Below are positions 26,382 to 34,936 of a stretch of DNA of 54,480 nucleotides, piece by piece; the first letter of the stretch is position 1, and each line of letters begins with the position of its first letter. The DNA lies in contig NZ_JACSQT010000014.1 in assembly GCF_014836495.1 (NCBI RefSeq), forward strand, positions 1-54,480, given 5' to 3'. The notes below the pieces were generated by a model. That model made no database searches and was not told the DNA's origin. It saw nothing but the letters and a program-made list of their open reading frames with translations. The DNA is from Cytobacillus stercorigallinarum. Its GTDB lineage: Bacteria; Bacillota; Bacilli; Bacillales; Cytobacillaceae. Both the position numbers and the translations under genes were made by a program.

Positions 26382-27227
26382 TTATTCTGCCGCTGGCTGA
26401 TTCTCAATCGCAGCATCCATCAATTTTTTCTGCTCTTCTTCAGAAATATCTGCAAGGATTTCATTGATTTTATCTGTTAATTCGCTATCTTTTTTCAACC
26501 CTACTGCAATGGCAGTATCTTCTTCACTTGTCTCAAATCCTTCAGTAAATTCAACCATCGCAAAATTATCATTAGCAGCTGAAGCACTTACACCTTCTGG
26601 GCGTTCAGAAACATAACCGTCAATAATTCCGGACTCTAACGCAACACGCATAGCAGGGAAGCTCTCCATCGCTGTTTGCTGTTGTACGCCGTCAATTTGA
26701 TTAATCACTGAATAATGAAATGTATTTAATTGGGCAGTAACTTTTGCTCCACTGAAGTCTTGAATCGATGTAGCATTTTCGTAATCGCCACCTTTTTTCA
26801 CAACCATCACTAAATCAGATTCGTAATAGTTATCGGAAAAATCAATTGTTTCTTTTCGTTCTGCTGTTGGTGACATCCCAGCGATAATGGCATCAATCTT
26901 ATCTGAGTTAAGAGAAGGGACTAAGCCATCCCATTTTGTTTTCACAATCACTAGTTCTTTCCCTAAGCCTTCTGCTATTTTCTTAGCAATCTCAACATCG
27001 TACCCGCCTGCAAACTCTGAATTACCTTCAATTGCTACTGCGCCGTTACTATCATCCATTTGCGTCCAGTTAAATGGCGCATAACCAGCCTCTAGTCCTA
27101 CACGAAAAACGTCTTTATCTTCTCCACCTGAACCCGTGTTACCTTCTGCTTCGTCACCTGAACCACAAGCAGCTAGAAACATACTCAGTACTAAAGCCAT
27201 AGCTAGTAAAGCAAATCTCTTTTTCAT
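26382..27227 (-). CDS. Amino-acid-binding lipoprotein (probable lysine receptor)
   Basis: This 281-residue solute-binding protein of the SBP_bac_3 family has a lipoprotein signal ending LAAC, with Cys21 as the acylation site. It is followed by a Gly/Ser/Glu-rich linker. The mature part shows the family's EAGYAPFNW opening, YDVEIAKKIAEGLG, and the IDAIIAGMSPTAERKETIDFS segment. It is the first gene of the operon, directly downstream of the lysine riboswitch terminator. Confidence 0.9.
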   Translation of the reverse strand: MKKRFALLAMALVLSMFLAACGSGDEAEGNTGSGGEDKDVFRVGLEAGYAPFNWTQMDDSNGAVAIEGNSEFAGGYDVEIAKKIAEGLGKELVIVKTKWDGLVPSLNSDKIDAIIAGMSPTAERKETIDFSDNYYESDLVMVVKKGGDYENATSIQDFSGAKVTAQLNTFHYSVINQIDGVQQQTAMESFPAMRVALESGIIDGYVSERPEGVSASAANDNFAMVEFTEGFETSEEDTAIAVGLKKDSELTDKINEILADISEEEQKKLMDAAIENQPAAE

Positions 27228-27288
27228 TTCTATTCCCCCTAATATATTTTTCTATTAATTAAACTATTCCGAATTAAGAAAAAGAATA

Positions 27289-27318
27289 ACAAAAAAGACC
27301 TGAGATGAACTCAGGTCC
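27289..27318 (-). terminator. Riboswitch expression-platform terminator
   Basis: GACCTGAG and CTCAGGTC with a five-base loop are followed on the minus strand by a run of six T. The flanks AAGAATAACA and TGTTATTCTT can extend the stem. Placed between the lysine aptamer and the binding-protein gene, it is the regulated terminator. Confidence 0.85.
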
Positions 27319-27359
27319 TTGTTATTCTTCCGCCTAAATCCTCTACTTTTCCCATTTTA

Positions 27360-27536
27360 GAGATAGTGCACCTTAATAAACCGGGTAAGCTTATTAAGAC
27401 AGTCCTGCAATTATTCACTGCAGACCCAACATGCTATACAATCGGATATAGCACATTTCGGCGATATTTCCTTCTCTTTAGTCTCATCATGCCTTATCAC
27501 TCTACTAAAGACTGTTAAATACCGCGCCTCTACCCC
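27360..27536 (-). ncRNA. Lysine riboswitch (L box) aptamer
   Basis: Read on the minus strand, the leader contains GTAGAGGCGCG, then AGTAGAGTG, AAGGAAATATCGCCGAAA, a hairpin GTGCTATA/TATAGCAT, and GTCTGCAGTGAATAATTGCA followed by GGACTGTC. These are the conserved blocks of the lysine aptamer in their normal order. A P5-type hairpin CTTAATAA/TTATTAAG follows, and the ends GGGGTAG/CTATCTC can close P1 with G-U pairs. Bound lysine should favour the terminator at 27289-27318 and shut off the transporter. Confidence 0.9.
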
Positions 27537-27670
27537 ACCAGAAAAAGTGAGGTTTATTCAATTTGATATCTATTAGGCTACAATAGTTTAATAGCGTCTG
27601 TCAATATAAACTCTATGGAAAATTGGTCCTTTTTTCGCACATCCTTTTGATTAGAGGACAATGATCAATA

Positions 27671-29158
27671 TTAAACTTGTTTACTTGAAGCTAGCTCTTT
27701 TAGCTGGACACTCAACCGGTTAATATCGGCTACCGAATGATTTACGTTTGATACCATTGCATGTTCATCTTCTATGATGGCAACGATTTCTTCTGTAGCT
27801 GCGGCATTTTCCTCTGAAATATTCGCCATATTTTCAATCTGTTCTTGAATTTGTTCAAACTTTTCGGTTGCCGCGGAAACCTCGTTTACTCCTCTCACTA
27901 ACTCTAAGTTGTTTTCTTGTAATGATGTTTGTATTTCGTTGAAAAAGGCAGATATCTCTGTTAACAGTGCTTGTCCCTGCTTTACAGCACCCTCCCCTTC
28001 AATAGAGCTTTTACGTGCTTCAAGAGACTGATTGAAAAGGGTATTCGTCACTTCAGAGATCGCCACCGTAATTTCAGCACTTTGCTCAGCTAACTTCCTT
28101 ACTTCATCTGCAACGACCGCAAAGCCTCGCCCATGCTCTCCCGCTCTTGCTGATTCAATCGCTGCATTTAATGCAAGTAAATTTGTTTGTTCTGCTATTT
28201 GTTTAATGCCTGCCAATAATTTATTCACTTGTTCCATACTTGAATGAACATCTGATACCGTCGATGCTGTCACACTAATCGTTGTATTTACAGTATTCAT
28301 ATGTGTTGTAACATCGACAATCTTAGTTAAACCGTCTTGTACTTTTTCATTCATATTCTTCGATTTTTCTACGACGTCCTCTGAAATGGCAACTGACTCT
28401 TTTGTGTTTTGTAAAGACTGACTCATAGAATCATTGACAATATTCAAACTGTTCGCTTCTTCTTGAATACTTGTTGCCATCTGTTGAGCAGCTTCTAATA
28501 CTTGTTGGCTTGACTCATGTATCGTTTCAATATTTTGCTTAAAGAGCCCAATATGATTTTCTAGCGTCACTGTACCTTTATCAATTGAACCAAAAGTGTC
28601 TTGCAACTGCATAAGGAGGTCTTTTGACTCTAATTCTTTTTGCTCTGCTTGGTCAATTAATTCCCTCCCCCAACTAGCTAATAAATAAAATAAATACAAA
28701 ATCCCGTTGCTGACAAGAATAATAGTTACAATACTCCGGACACTATTACTTTCACCCAATAACTGATGGCCGATGATCAAGTAGGTTGCAATAAAACTAA
28801 CATTATAGAATACCGAAAAAGCAACAATCATTTCTTTTTTAAAATATAGTACCACCATTGCAATCGTTAAGAATAAAATATAATGCTTATTCAAAGCATA
28901 CCCGTCAATAAAAAAGAGTGCCATCACAATAAGGTTTGGTGTAGCAGCATACAAAAAACCCTTTACGTAATCATTGATACGCAAAAAGTACAGAACAATT
29001 GCCATGACAATGACAAACATCCCAGCACTCATAATGACAATTGAATCGCTTATACCCCGGTCAATAACAATGGGGAAGACTAATAAGACAGCTAATATCA
29101 TTAATCCCCACATATTCACTTTATGAACTCTTAATAATTCATTCTTTTGCGTATCCAA
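27671..29158 (-). CDS. Methyl-accepting chemotaxis protein without HAMP domain
   Basis: This 495-residue chemoreceptor has six predicted helices in its first 165 residues with only short loops and no large extracellular sensor. I see no HAMP domain; a coiled segment (about 165-240) leads straight into the signalling domain. The conserved hairpin tip is [39 protein letters not shown], cited here only as its position (about 310-350). The start is a TTG at 29158 behind AGGAGG. It may sense membrane state or an energy signal. It is monocistronic. Confidence 0.88.
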   Translation of the reverse strand: MDTQKNELLRVHKVNMWGLMILAVLLVFPIVIDRGISDSIVIMSAGMFVIVMAIVLYFLRINDYVKGFLYAATPNLIVMALFFIDGYALNKHYILFLTIAMVVLYFKKEMIVAFSVFYNVSFIATYLIIGHQLLGESNSVRSIVTIILVSNGILYLFYLLASWGRELIDQAEQKELESKDLLMQLQDTFGSIDKGTVTLENHIGLFKQNIETIHESSQQVLEAAQQMATSIQEEANSLNIVNDSMSQSLQNTKESVAISEDVVEKSKNMNEKVQDGLTKIVDVTTHMNTVNTTISVTASTVSDVHSSMEQVNKLLAGIKQIAEQTNLLALNAAIESARAGEHGRGFAVVADEVRKLAEQSAEITVAISEVTNTLFNQSLEARKSSIEGEGAVKQGQALLTEISAFFNEIQTSLQENNLELVRGVNEVSAATEKFEQIQEQIENMANISEENAAATEEIVAIIEDEHAMVSNVNHSVADINRLSVQLKELASSKQV

Positions 29159-29297
29159 TTGTTTCTCCTCCTAATTTCATCCAAAAAGGACTTTCAGCCT
29201 ATTATTTGGGTTTTTTTTCTTTTATTTCTAGTATTTATTTCGGTATGATTAACTATAATGTTAGTTCTTTACAACTAAATATTTTAGGAGGATACAT

Positions 29298-30344
29298 ATG
29301 AGAATTGCTATTATGGGAACAGGATCTTTAGGAACGATTATTGGGGCACACTTATCAAAAGGGGTGCATCAAGTGGAATGCATCGATGTAAATACCGATC
29401 ATATCCATGCATTAAACAGAAACGGTGCAACAGTTGTGGGGACTGTTAACCTAAAGGCCTCTGTGAAAGCCATCACGCCAAATGAAATGACTGACATTTA
29501 TGACCTTGTCTTACTTTTAACTAAGCAAGTATACAATAAATCAGTACTCCTACAACTTCAAGCGCATATGAACGAAGCAAGTATATTACTCTCTCTTCAA
29601 AATGGTGTTCCAGAAGAAAGTTTAATAGAATCACTTGGTGCAGATCGTATAATCGGTGGCTCTGTAGAGTTTGGTGCTACTTGGGTAAAACCAGGTGTCT
29701 CACAATTAACATCAGACAAACATGCATTCTCTGCGCACGCTTTTCAAATTGGTGAGTTAGACGGACAGATGACTGATCGTGTGAATCAAGTAAAAACCGT
29801 TCTTGAAGATGTTGGTGGCACCATCGTGTCAAATAATCTAATCGGTACAAAATGGTCCAAGCTTCTTGTCAATGTAGCGATGAGCGGTATGTCTGCCGCA
29901 CTAGGTTGTACATATGGGGATATACTGAATAATGAGGCCGCTGTCACAAGTGCTGTGATGTTGGCTGATGAAACATTGAAGGTTGGTTACGCGAATAACA
30001 TTCAATTTAGCGAACTGGCTGGTGTAAATGTAGGTATTTTCTCTATTAACGAAGACAAGAGCAATCTACCAAGGGTCATCCAAATTGCTAAACAAGCATT
30101 TGGTCCTCAAGCACTGCTCAAAGCTAGTATGCTACAAGATTTAGAAAAAGGATTACAAACAGAAGTCGACTATATTAACGGTTACATCTCAACAAAAGGG
30201 ACCGCCCTACAAGTTCCTACACCAGTAAATGATCTTGTCACTAGCTTAATCAAACAAGCGGAAGAAACAAAACAACTGCCGGAGTTTGATAAGAATATTA
30301 AAGCTTTTGAATCCCTATTAAACAAAGAAATGGCTGTTCATTAA
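29298..30344 (+). CDS. 2-dehydropantoate 2-reductase family protein
   Basis: This 348-residue NADPH-dependent ketopantoate reductase-type enzyme has an N-terminal Rossmann motif MGTGSLGTIIGAHLSKG. The C-terminal helical domain includes GTKWSKLLVNVAMS, whose Lys and Asn match catalytic positions of the family. True PanE makes pantoate for coenzyme A, but Bacillus species often carry extra paralogues, and this one is somewhat long and not linked to panBCD. TTTTAGGAGGA precedes the ATG. Confidence 0.84.
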   Translation: MRIAIMGTGSLGTIIGAHLSKGVHQVECIDVNTDHIHALNRNGATVVGTVNLKASVKAITPNEMTDIYDLVLLLTKQVYNKSVLLQLQAHMNEASILLSLQNGVPEESLIESLGADRIIGGSVEFGATWVKPGVSQLTSDKHAFSAHAFQIGELDGQMTDRVNQVKTVLEDVGGTIVSNNLIGTKWSKLLVNVAMSGMSAALGCTYGDILNNEAAVTSAVMLADETLKVGYANNIQFSELAGVNVGIFSINEDKSNLPRVIQIAKQAFGPQALLKASMLQDLEKGLQTEVDYINGYISTKGTALQVPTPVNDLVTSLIKQAEETKQLPEFDKNIKAFESLLNKEMAVH

Positions 30345-30354
30345 TCCATAATTG

Positions 30355-30402
30355 AAAGACTGGTGAGACGTTCTAAATCGAACATCTCACCAGTCTTTTT
30401 TT
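30355..30402 (+). terminator. Strong terminator after ketopantoate reductase-like gene
   Basis: AAAGACTGGTGAGA and TCTCACCAGTCTTT form a long stem extended by GTTC/GAAC and are followed by a T run. It also lies downstream of the convergent TauE-type gene. Confidence 0.88.
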
Positions 30403-30422
30403 CTTCTAATTCGCATGCGGGT

Positions 30423-31139
30423 TTAGAGAAATAATTGGTTGATACATAAGTATAATCCAGTAAATAAAAGGATTAAGTAAGAAATAATTGAGAAAAACCT
30501 TTGGCTCATGACTTTAAATAATAACTGCCCTAAAAATATGCCAATTAGTGCAACAGGAGCCCCGGCCAAACTAGCGAGCCAAACTGTTTGTGTAGTGCCA
30601 GCAACAACCATTTGGATAGCCAGACTAATCACATAGATATATAAATAAAAAGCAATTGTCGTCCCTCTCAGACTTTCCATCTTCGTTTTTGTGCCCGAAA
30701 AATACAATAATAACGGCGGACCTGGCATACCAATACTTGTCGTTAACATACCAGATAACCCACCAGCACCATAATCTCTATTTTTCGTTTGCTTCATCTT
30801 CAATTGAGCAATCATCAACACTGTCAAAACCAAAATTAAAACGCCTATACCTATTTTTAACCAATTGAGTGGTAACCAAAGAAAAATGACCATCCCTAAA
30901 GGCAACCCACAAATACTACCGATGGTAAGTCGTTTTAACACTTTTTGATCCACGTCAACCTTGACTTTCCCTATCATGACAATCGAAATAAACAAAGATA
31001 AAATTAAGTTGATTTGAATGGCTTCCATCGGCTCAAAAAACAGTAGTAAAAATGGCGTCGCTAGAATAGAAAAGCCATACCCCGTACTCGCCTGTAATAT
31101 AGAAGCAATTAAAATAAGTAGTATATATAAAATGAGCAA
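30423..31139 (-). CDS. TauE/SafE-family sulfite or organosulfonate exporter
   Basis: This 238-residue membrane protein has seven to eight predicted helices. The first half carries the family motif STGYGFSILATPFLLLF. The second half repeats it as GGLSGMLTTSIGMPGPPLLLYF, the internal duplication typical of TauE/SafE (DUF81) exporters. It probably exports sulfite, sulfonates or related anions; substrate is unproven. The start is a TTG at 31139 preceded by AAGGTGG. No sulfur-metabolism genes are adjacent. Confidence 0.84.
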   Translation of the reverse strand: MLILYILLILIASILQASTGYGFSILATPFLLLFFEPMEAIQINLILSLFISIVMIGKVKVDVDQKVLKRLTIGSICGLPLGMVIFLWLPLNWLKIGIGVLILVLTVLMIAQLKMKQTKNRDYGAGGLSGMLTTSIGMPGPPLLLYFSGTKTKMESLRGTTIAFYLYIYVISLAIQMVVAGTTQTVWLASLAGAPVALIGIFLGQLLFKVMSQRFFSIISYLILLFTGLYLCINQLFL

Positions 31140-31231
31140 TTGAGCAAACCACCTTCACTATTCCAGAGACTTTTTCTCCTTCCTCTATTTTACCATTTTA
31201 GCTAACAAAACCCTCATAAGATGAGACTTTT

Positions 31232-31247
31232 TGTTTCACGTGGAACG
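31232..31247. other. Candidate parS chromosome-segregation site
   Basis: Read on the minus strand the site is CGTTCCACGTGAAACA, matching the Bacillus Spo0J/ParB consensus TGTTNCACGTGAAACA at every defined position except the first. It lies in the intergenic space between the TauE-type and methyltransferase genes. Bacillus parS sites cluster in the origin-proximal part of the chromosome. Confidence 0.7.
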
Positions 31248-31332
31248 AGGACTTATCAGCTTAAGATAAAAAAGTGCCTTTTAGTTAAAGTGGTTCAGGC
31301 TTTCTTAAATACAAATATAACTATTACCTTTA

Positions 31333-31890
31333 TTACTTCTTTTCTGCCCTAATGATATAAACCGGCTCATTTCCTAACTTCCTCTGAGAGACCATCATTT
31401 CTATATGGTCAAAACCTGCATTTTCCATTGCCTTCATCATATCCCCCGATGAGACTCTCGGTCCTCTGCCATCTGCGGTTTTTTCAATATCAATACATAA
31501 GAACGTACCTCGAGCTTTTAAGGTGCGATTGATTTCTTCGAGTACGGTGGATAATGGATTTACCTCATGTAGCGAGATGGAAGCAATCGCAATATCTACT
31601 TGTTCATCTGCTAATGGGATCTCTTTAAAATTTGCTGTTACGGGCTGAATGTTTGTGATTCCTCTATTCTCAGCTGTAGACTGCAAATAGTTTAAGATTT
31701 CCTCATCTAAATCAAGCGCATAAACTGTATCTACCCTTTCTGCAATAGGTAGTGCCACGTACCCTGCACCAGCTCCTATATCTAATACGACATCACTATG
31801 GTTGAGGGGGAGATATTGAAATAATTCCTCAGCAGGAGAACGACCAATATGTTCAAGGTTACTAATTTTTCTTTTTACTTTTTCATTCAT
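31333..31890 (-). CDS. Class I SAM-dependent methyltransferase
   Basis: This protein of about 185 residues is a Rossmann-fold methyltransferase with motif I VLDIGAGAGYVALPIAERV and the acidic residue after strand 2 (ALDLDEEIL). Motif IV follows as VDIAIASISLHEV. It is of the UbiE/YcgJ-like Methyltransf_11 type; the acceptor is unknown. The ATG at 31890 is seven bases after AAAAGGGG, so I prefer it to the TTG at 31908. It stands alone between intergenic regions on the minus strand. Confidence 0.82.
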   Translation of the reverse strand: MNEKVKRKISNLEHIGRSPAEELFQYLPLNHSDVVLDIGAGAGYVALPIAERVDTVYALDLDEEILNYLQSTAENRGITNIQPVTANFKEIPLADEQVDIAIASISLHEVNPLSTVLEEINRTLKARGTFLCIDIEKTADGRGPRVSSGDMMKAMENAGFDHIEMMVSQRKLGNEPVYIIRAEKK

Positions 31891-31983
31891 AAAAAAACCC
31901 CTTTTCAATTACAGATATAAAGACTCCCTAATAACTATAATTTATTTACTCTTCTTTGTAAATGGTTAATTTTGTAGTGGAAG

Positions 31984-32011
31984 AAAAAACGGAGCAGCGT
32001 TTTTCTGCTCC
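31984..32011 (-). terminator. Terminator of LysE-family gene
   Basis: GGAGCAG and CTGCTCC with a 7-base loop are followed on the minus strand by GTTTTTT, four bases past the stop codon. Confidence 0.82.
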
Positions 32012-32014
32012 TTA

Positions 32015-32644
32015 TTAGGATGCCTTTGTTTGGAGAAGCTTAATGCCTAAGCCGACAAAGATCATGCCTGTTACCTTATTAAGGATAAATTCTGCTTTAG
32101 GATTATTTCTAAGTTTTTTCGTCGTTGTAGAGGCAAACAGAGCGACAATCGAACACCAAATGGTCCCTGTTACAACATAGGTCATACCAAGTATGATAAA
32201 AGGAAGTGGGCCATATCCATTGTCTACAGAAATGAATTGAGGAAGAAATGAAATATAGAAAAGCGCCACTTTTGGATTGGTTAAATTCGTTAGTAAACCT
32301 TGAGCAAACACTTTCTTTGCAGTTAAAGGTTTCGTCTTTTTGACCTCAAATTGAGAGGATTTTTGAATGACCATACGTGCGCCTAGATAAATTAAATACG
32401 CCGCACCAATCACCTTTATAATAGTAAATAAAATGGCTGATGTCGTTAAAATAAGGGATAGTCCAATAGCAGCTAAAAATGTATGCACCATCGCACCTGT
32501 AGATATACCAAGAACAGAGTATATCCCTGCCTTCTTTCCTTGCGAGACACTCCGTGAGACAATATACATCGTATCTGTCCCTGGGGTAATATTCATAATA
32601 ATCGCGGCGGCTAAAAACACCGTAAAACTTGTGATGCCAAACAT
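32015..32644 (-). CDS. LysE/RhtB-family amino-acid exporter
   Basis: This 209-residue protein with about six helices is of the LysE/RhtB exporter family. The N-terminal hallmark NITPGTDTMYIVSRSVSQGKK contains the conserved P-G-P/D region, followed by GISTGAMVHTFLAAIGLS. Substrates of this family are amino acids such as lysine, threonine or homoserine lactones; which one is unclear. GAGGGGGG precedes the ATG. A TCTCGCGAGA palindrome at 32690-32699 lies next to a TACAAT -10 and may be its operator. Confidence 0.87.
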   Translation of the reverse strand: MFGITSFTVFLAAAIIMNITPGTDTMYIVSRSVSQGKKAGIYSVLGISTGAMVHTFLAAIGLSLILTTSAILFTIIKVIGAAYLIYLGARMVIQKSSQFEVKKTKPLTAKKVFAQGLLTNLTNPKVALFYISFLPQFISVDNGYGPLPFIILGMTYVVTGTIWCSIVALFASTTTKKLRNNPKAEFILNKVTGMIFVGLGIKLLQTKAS

Positions 32645-33050
32645 TTAATCTGCCCCCCTCAAGTAATAAATTCACTCCTATTGTACTCCTCTCGCGAGAA
32701 AATAAATAGAATATTTCAAAAGTTATTTCTGAACGAAGATAGCCATTTCTCACTTCTATCAGAATAAGGCTCTCCTGCCACATGACTATACTCATTAATC
32801 ACTTTAACTCCAACAGTCAAAATTCATCATCAATATTTTTTATTATAAGAGATTTCCAAGTAAGGATTGACAGGCCACAATCCCCCATGATTATTCGTGG
32901 ACCATTTTGTTTAAAATCTCCTCATACATAAAAAATGCCTCCTGATCGATAGAGCGTTCAAGGAAGGTAACGATTATTCTCTTGCTGGATGAATAAATGG
33001 TTAACGGCTATACTATAAGAGATTCTTACTGAAAATTAGAGGTGTACAAC
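32645..33050. other. Divergent intergenic region, LysE gene / vanR
   Basis: The region holds divergent promoters, including TACAAT beside the palindrome TCTCGCGAGA (32690-32699). It also has a hairpin GGATTG/CAATCC near 32870 and a minus-strand 12-codon frame at 32891-32929 behind a perfect AGGAGG. The near-repeat TATAAGAGATT occurs around 32845 and again around 33015, the second in the vanR promoter. No full gene is visible. Confidence 0.45.
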
Positions 33051-33740
33051 GTGAAGCATGTAAATATTTTGATTGCCGATGATGAGGCGGAAATTGCTGA
33101 CCTTGTTGGGCTCCATTTGGAAAAAGAAGGCTTTCATATTTTCAAGGTAAATGATGGAGAAGAAGCAGTAAAAATTGTACAATCACACCCCATTGATTTG
33201 GCTGTCTTAGATATTATGATGCCCCGTCTAGACGGGCATGAAGTCACTAGAATGATTCGCGAACAAAACTATCTTTTTCCGATCATCTTTTTAAGTGCTA
33301 AAACATCAGATTTTGACCGTATCACTGGGCTTGTCATTGGTGCGGATGATTATATGACCAAACCGTTTAATCCTATGGAATTAGTGGCACGCGTCAAATC
33401 ACAATTACGGCGGACAATGCTGTATAATCAATCAGCTTCAAAAGAAAATATATTAGAGTTTCGAGGACTTACAATTGATCCTGATCAACATAAAGTAACA
33501 AAATATGATACGGTCCTCTCTCTCACCCCGAAGGAATTTGATATTCTCCTCTTACTCGCTAACCATCCGAATAAGGTTTTTAGTGCAGAGCATATTTTTC
33601 AAACTGTGTGGGGAGATGCTTATTATGACAACCAAAATACAGTGATGGTTCATATTCGCACATTAAGAAAGAAACTTGGTGAAGACAAGAACGAGTTCAT
33701 TAAAACCGTCTGGGGAGTAGGTTATGCCTTTCATGGTTAA
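33051..33740 (+). CDS. OmpR-family response regulator, VanR-like
   Basis: This 229-residue regulator has a receiver domain (D10-D11-E12 pocket, phosphoacceptor D54 in AVLDIMMPRLDG, conserved Lys in MTKPFNPME). A winged-helix domain follows (about 130-228, with LTPKEFDILLLL and VWGVGYAF). The start is GTG at 33051, six bases after AGAGGTG; an earlier GTG at 33042 lies inside that site. It overlaps its kinase gene and is followed by a VanY-type peptidase, as in VanRS-controlled clusters. Confidence 0.87.
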   Translation: MKHVNILIADDEAEIADLVGLHLEKEGFHIFKVNDGEEAVKIVQSHPIDLAVLDIMMPRLDGHEVTRMIREQNYLFPIIFLSAKTSDFDRITGLVIGADDYMTKPFNPMELVARVKSQLRRTMLYNQSASKENILEFRGLTIDPDQHKVTKYDTVLSLTPKEFDILLLLANHPNKVFSAEHIFQTVWGDAYYDNQNTVMVHIRTLRKKLGEDKNEFIKTVWGVGYAFHG

Positions 33741-34842
33741 TTATAAAATCAGCTTTCAAACGAAACTATTACTACTCGTCTTCGTTAGCATGATAGTAGC
33801 TGGCGTAATCACATATGCACTTTTTGCATTTATGCAATATTATTATCATCAGTTTGTATTAATCGGTGATCCTTTAGCTCAAATCAGGTTGGCATTAGGA
33901 AATACAGGGCTAATTATTACTTTTGCGATTCTATATATTCTATTTACACTCGTATTATTCAAATTACTTACAAGGAGAATTTCATCGTATTTCAGTCACA
34001 TTTCACACGGTTTAAAGCAATTAGCTAACAGTGATTTTCAATACGAAACAAAAATCTCTACTAATGATGAATTTAGCCAGATAGCAATTGATTTAAATAC
34101 AGCTAGTCTCAAGCTAAAAGAGGCGATTGAGCGTGGAGATTTCGCTGAGTCAAGCCGTGATCAGTTAATTGTCAATCTCGCCCATGACTTGCGGACACCA
34201 CTCACATCCGTTATTGGCTATTTAGATATTATCAAAAAAGACACTAGCTTAAACGAGGAACAAAAAAAGCATTATACAAACATTGTCTATAAGAAGGCTG
34301 GACGGTTAGAAGAATTAATTGATCACCTTTTTGATATTACAAAATTAAATTATGGGAAGCTCTCTATTACGAGAAGTGAAATTAATTTAAGTGAGTTATT
34401 ATTACAACTCTGTGAGGAAATGTATCCTGTCCTTAAGAAGAACCACTTAGAGGCAAGATTACAATTGCAACCCGCCTTAATGATTGAAGCAGATGGGAGA
34501 CAATTAGCACGTGTCTTTGAAAACCTCCTCAATAACGCCATACGCTATGGTGTGGATGGTCAATTTATCGATATTCACTCTTCATTAGATGAAGAAGTAG
34601 CGGTTGTGCAGATGATTAACTATGGTGATGATATCAGAGAAGAGGACCTGCCTTATATTTTCGATTCCTTTTACACATCCGACCCTTCTCGCGCCCATCA
34701 AGAAGGGGGAACAGGGCTAGGGCTATTTATTGCCAAAAATATTGTGGAACAACATGGCGGTCGTATTACTGTCGATAGTACTGTCATACAAACTAAATTT
34801 GAGATTAGACTTCCCGTTCATCCATCTACTTTGGATGATTAA
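33724..34842 (+). CDS. Sensor histidine kinase, VanS-like
   Basis: This kinase of up to 372 residues has two N-terminal helices (about 13-38 and 61-82) and a HAMP-like stretch (about 83-135). The phosphoacceptor is His154 in NLAHDLRTPLTS. The N box is LARVFENLLNNAIRYG and the G boxes end in GGTGLGLFIAKNIV. The extracellular loop is only about 20 residues. Starts at 33724 and 33733 both overlap the vanR end. The signal could be a glycopeptide or another wall stress. Confidence 0.86.
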   Translation: MPFMVNYKISFQTKLLLLVFVSMIVAGVITYALFAFMQYYYHQFVLIGDPLAQIRLALGNTGLIITFAILYILFTLVLFKLLTRRISSYFSHISHGLKQLANSDFQYETKISTNDEFSQIAIDLNTASLKLKEAIERGDFAESSRDQLIVNLAHDLRTPLTSVIGYLDIIKKDTSLNEEQKKHYTNIVYKKAGRLEELIDHLFDITKLNYGKLSITRSEINLSELLLQLCEEMYPVLKKNHLEARLQLQPALMIEADGRQLARVFENLLNNAIRYGVDGQFIDIHSSLDEEVAVVQMINYGDDIREEDLPYIFDSFYTSDPSRAHQEGGTGLGLFIAKNIVEQHGGRITVDSTVIQTKFEIRLPVHPSTLDD

Positions 34843-34936
34843 GGGAAAATTTAAGAAAAACTTTAGATTTACCCCTACTTTTTTTTAAGTTTCATTCTTT
34901 ATCTTTAATTCTATGAATTGAAGGAGGAATAGACGT

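Noticed and set aside
27228..27670. T-box leader upstream of the amino-acid transporter
   Set aside because: The T-box sequence is absent, and the conserved blocks fit the lysine riboswitch instead.
32346..32795. 149-codon minus-strand frame over the LysE gene
   Set aside because: It overlaps the LysE-family gene in another frame, has unlikely tyrosine- and arginine-rich composition and no homology I recognise.
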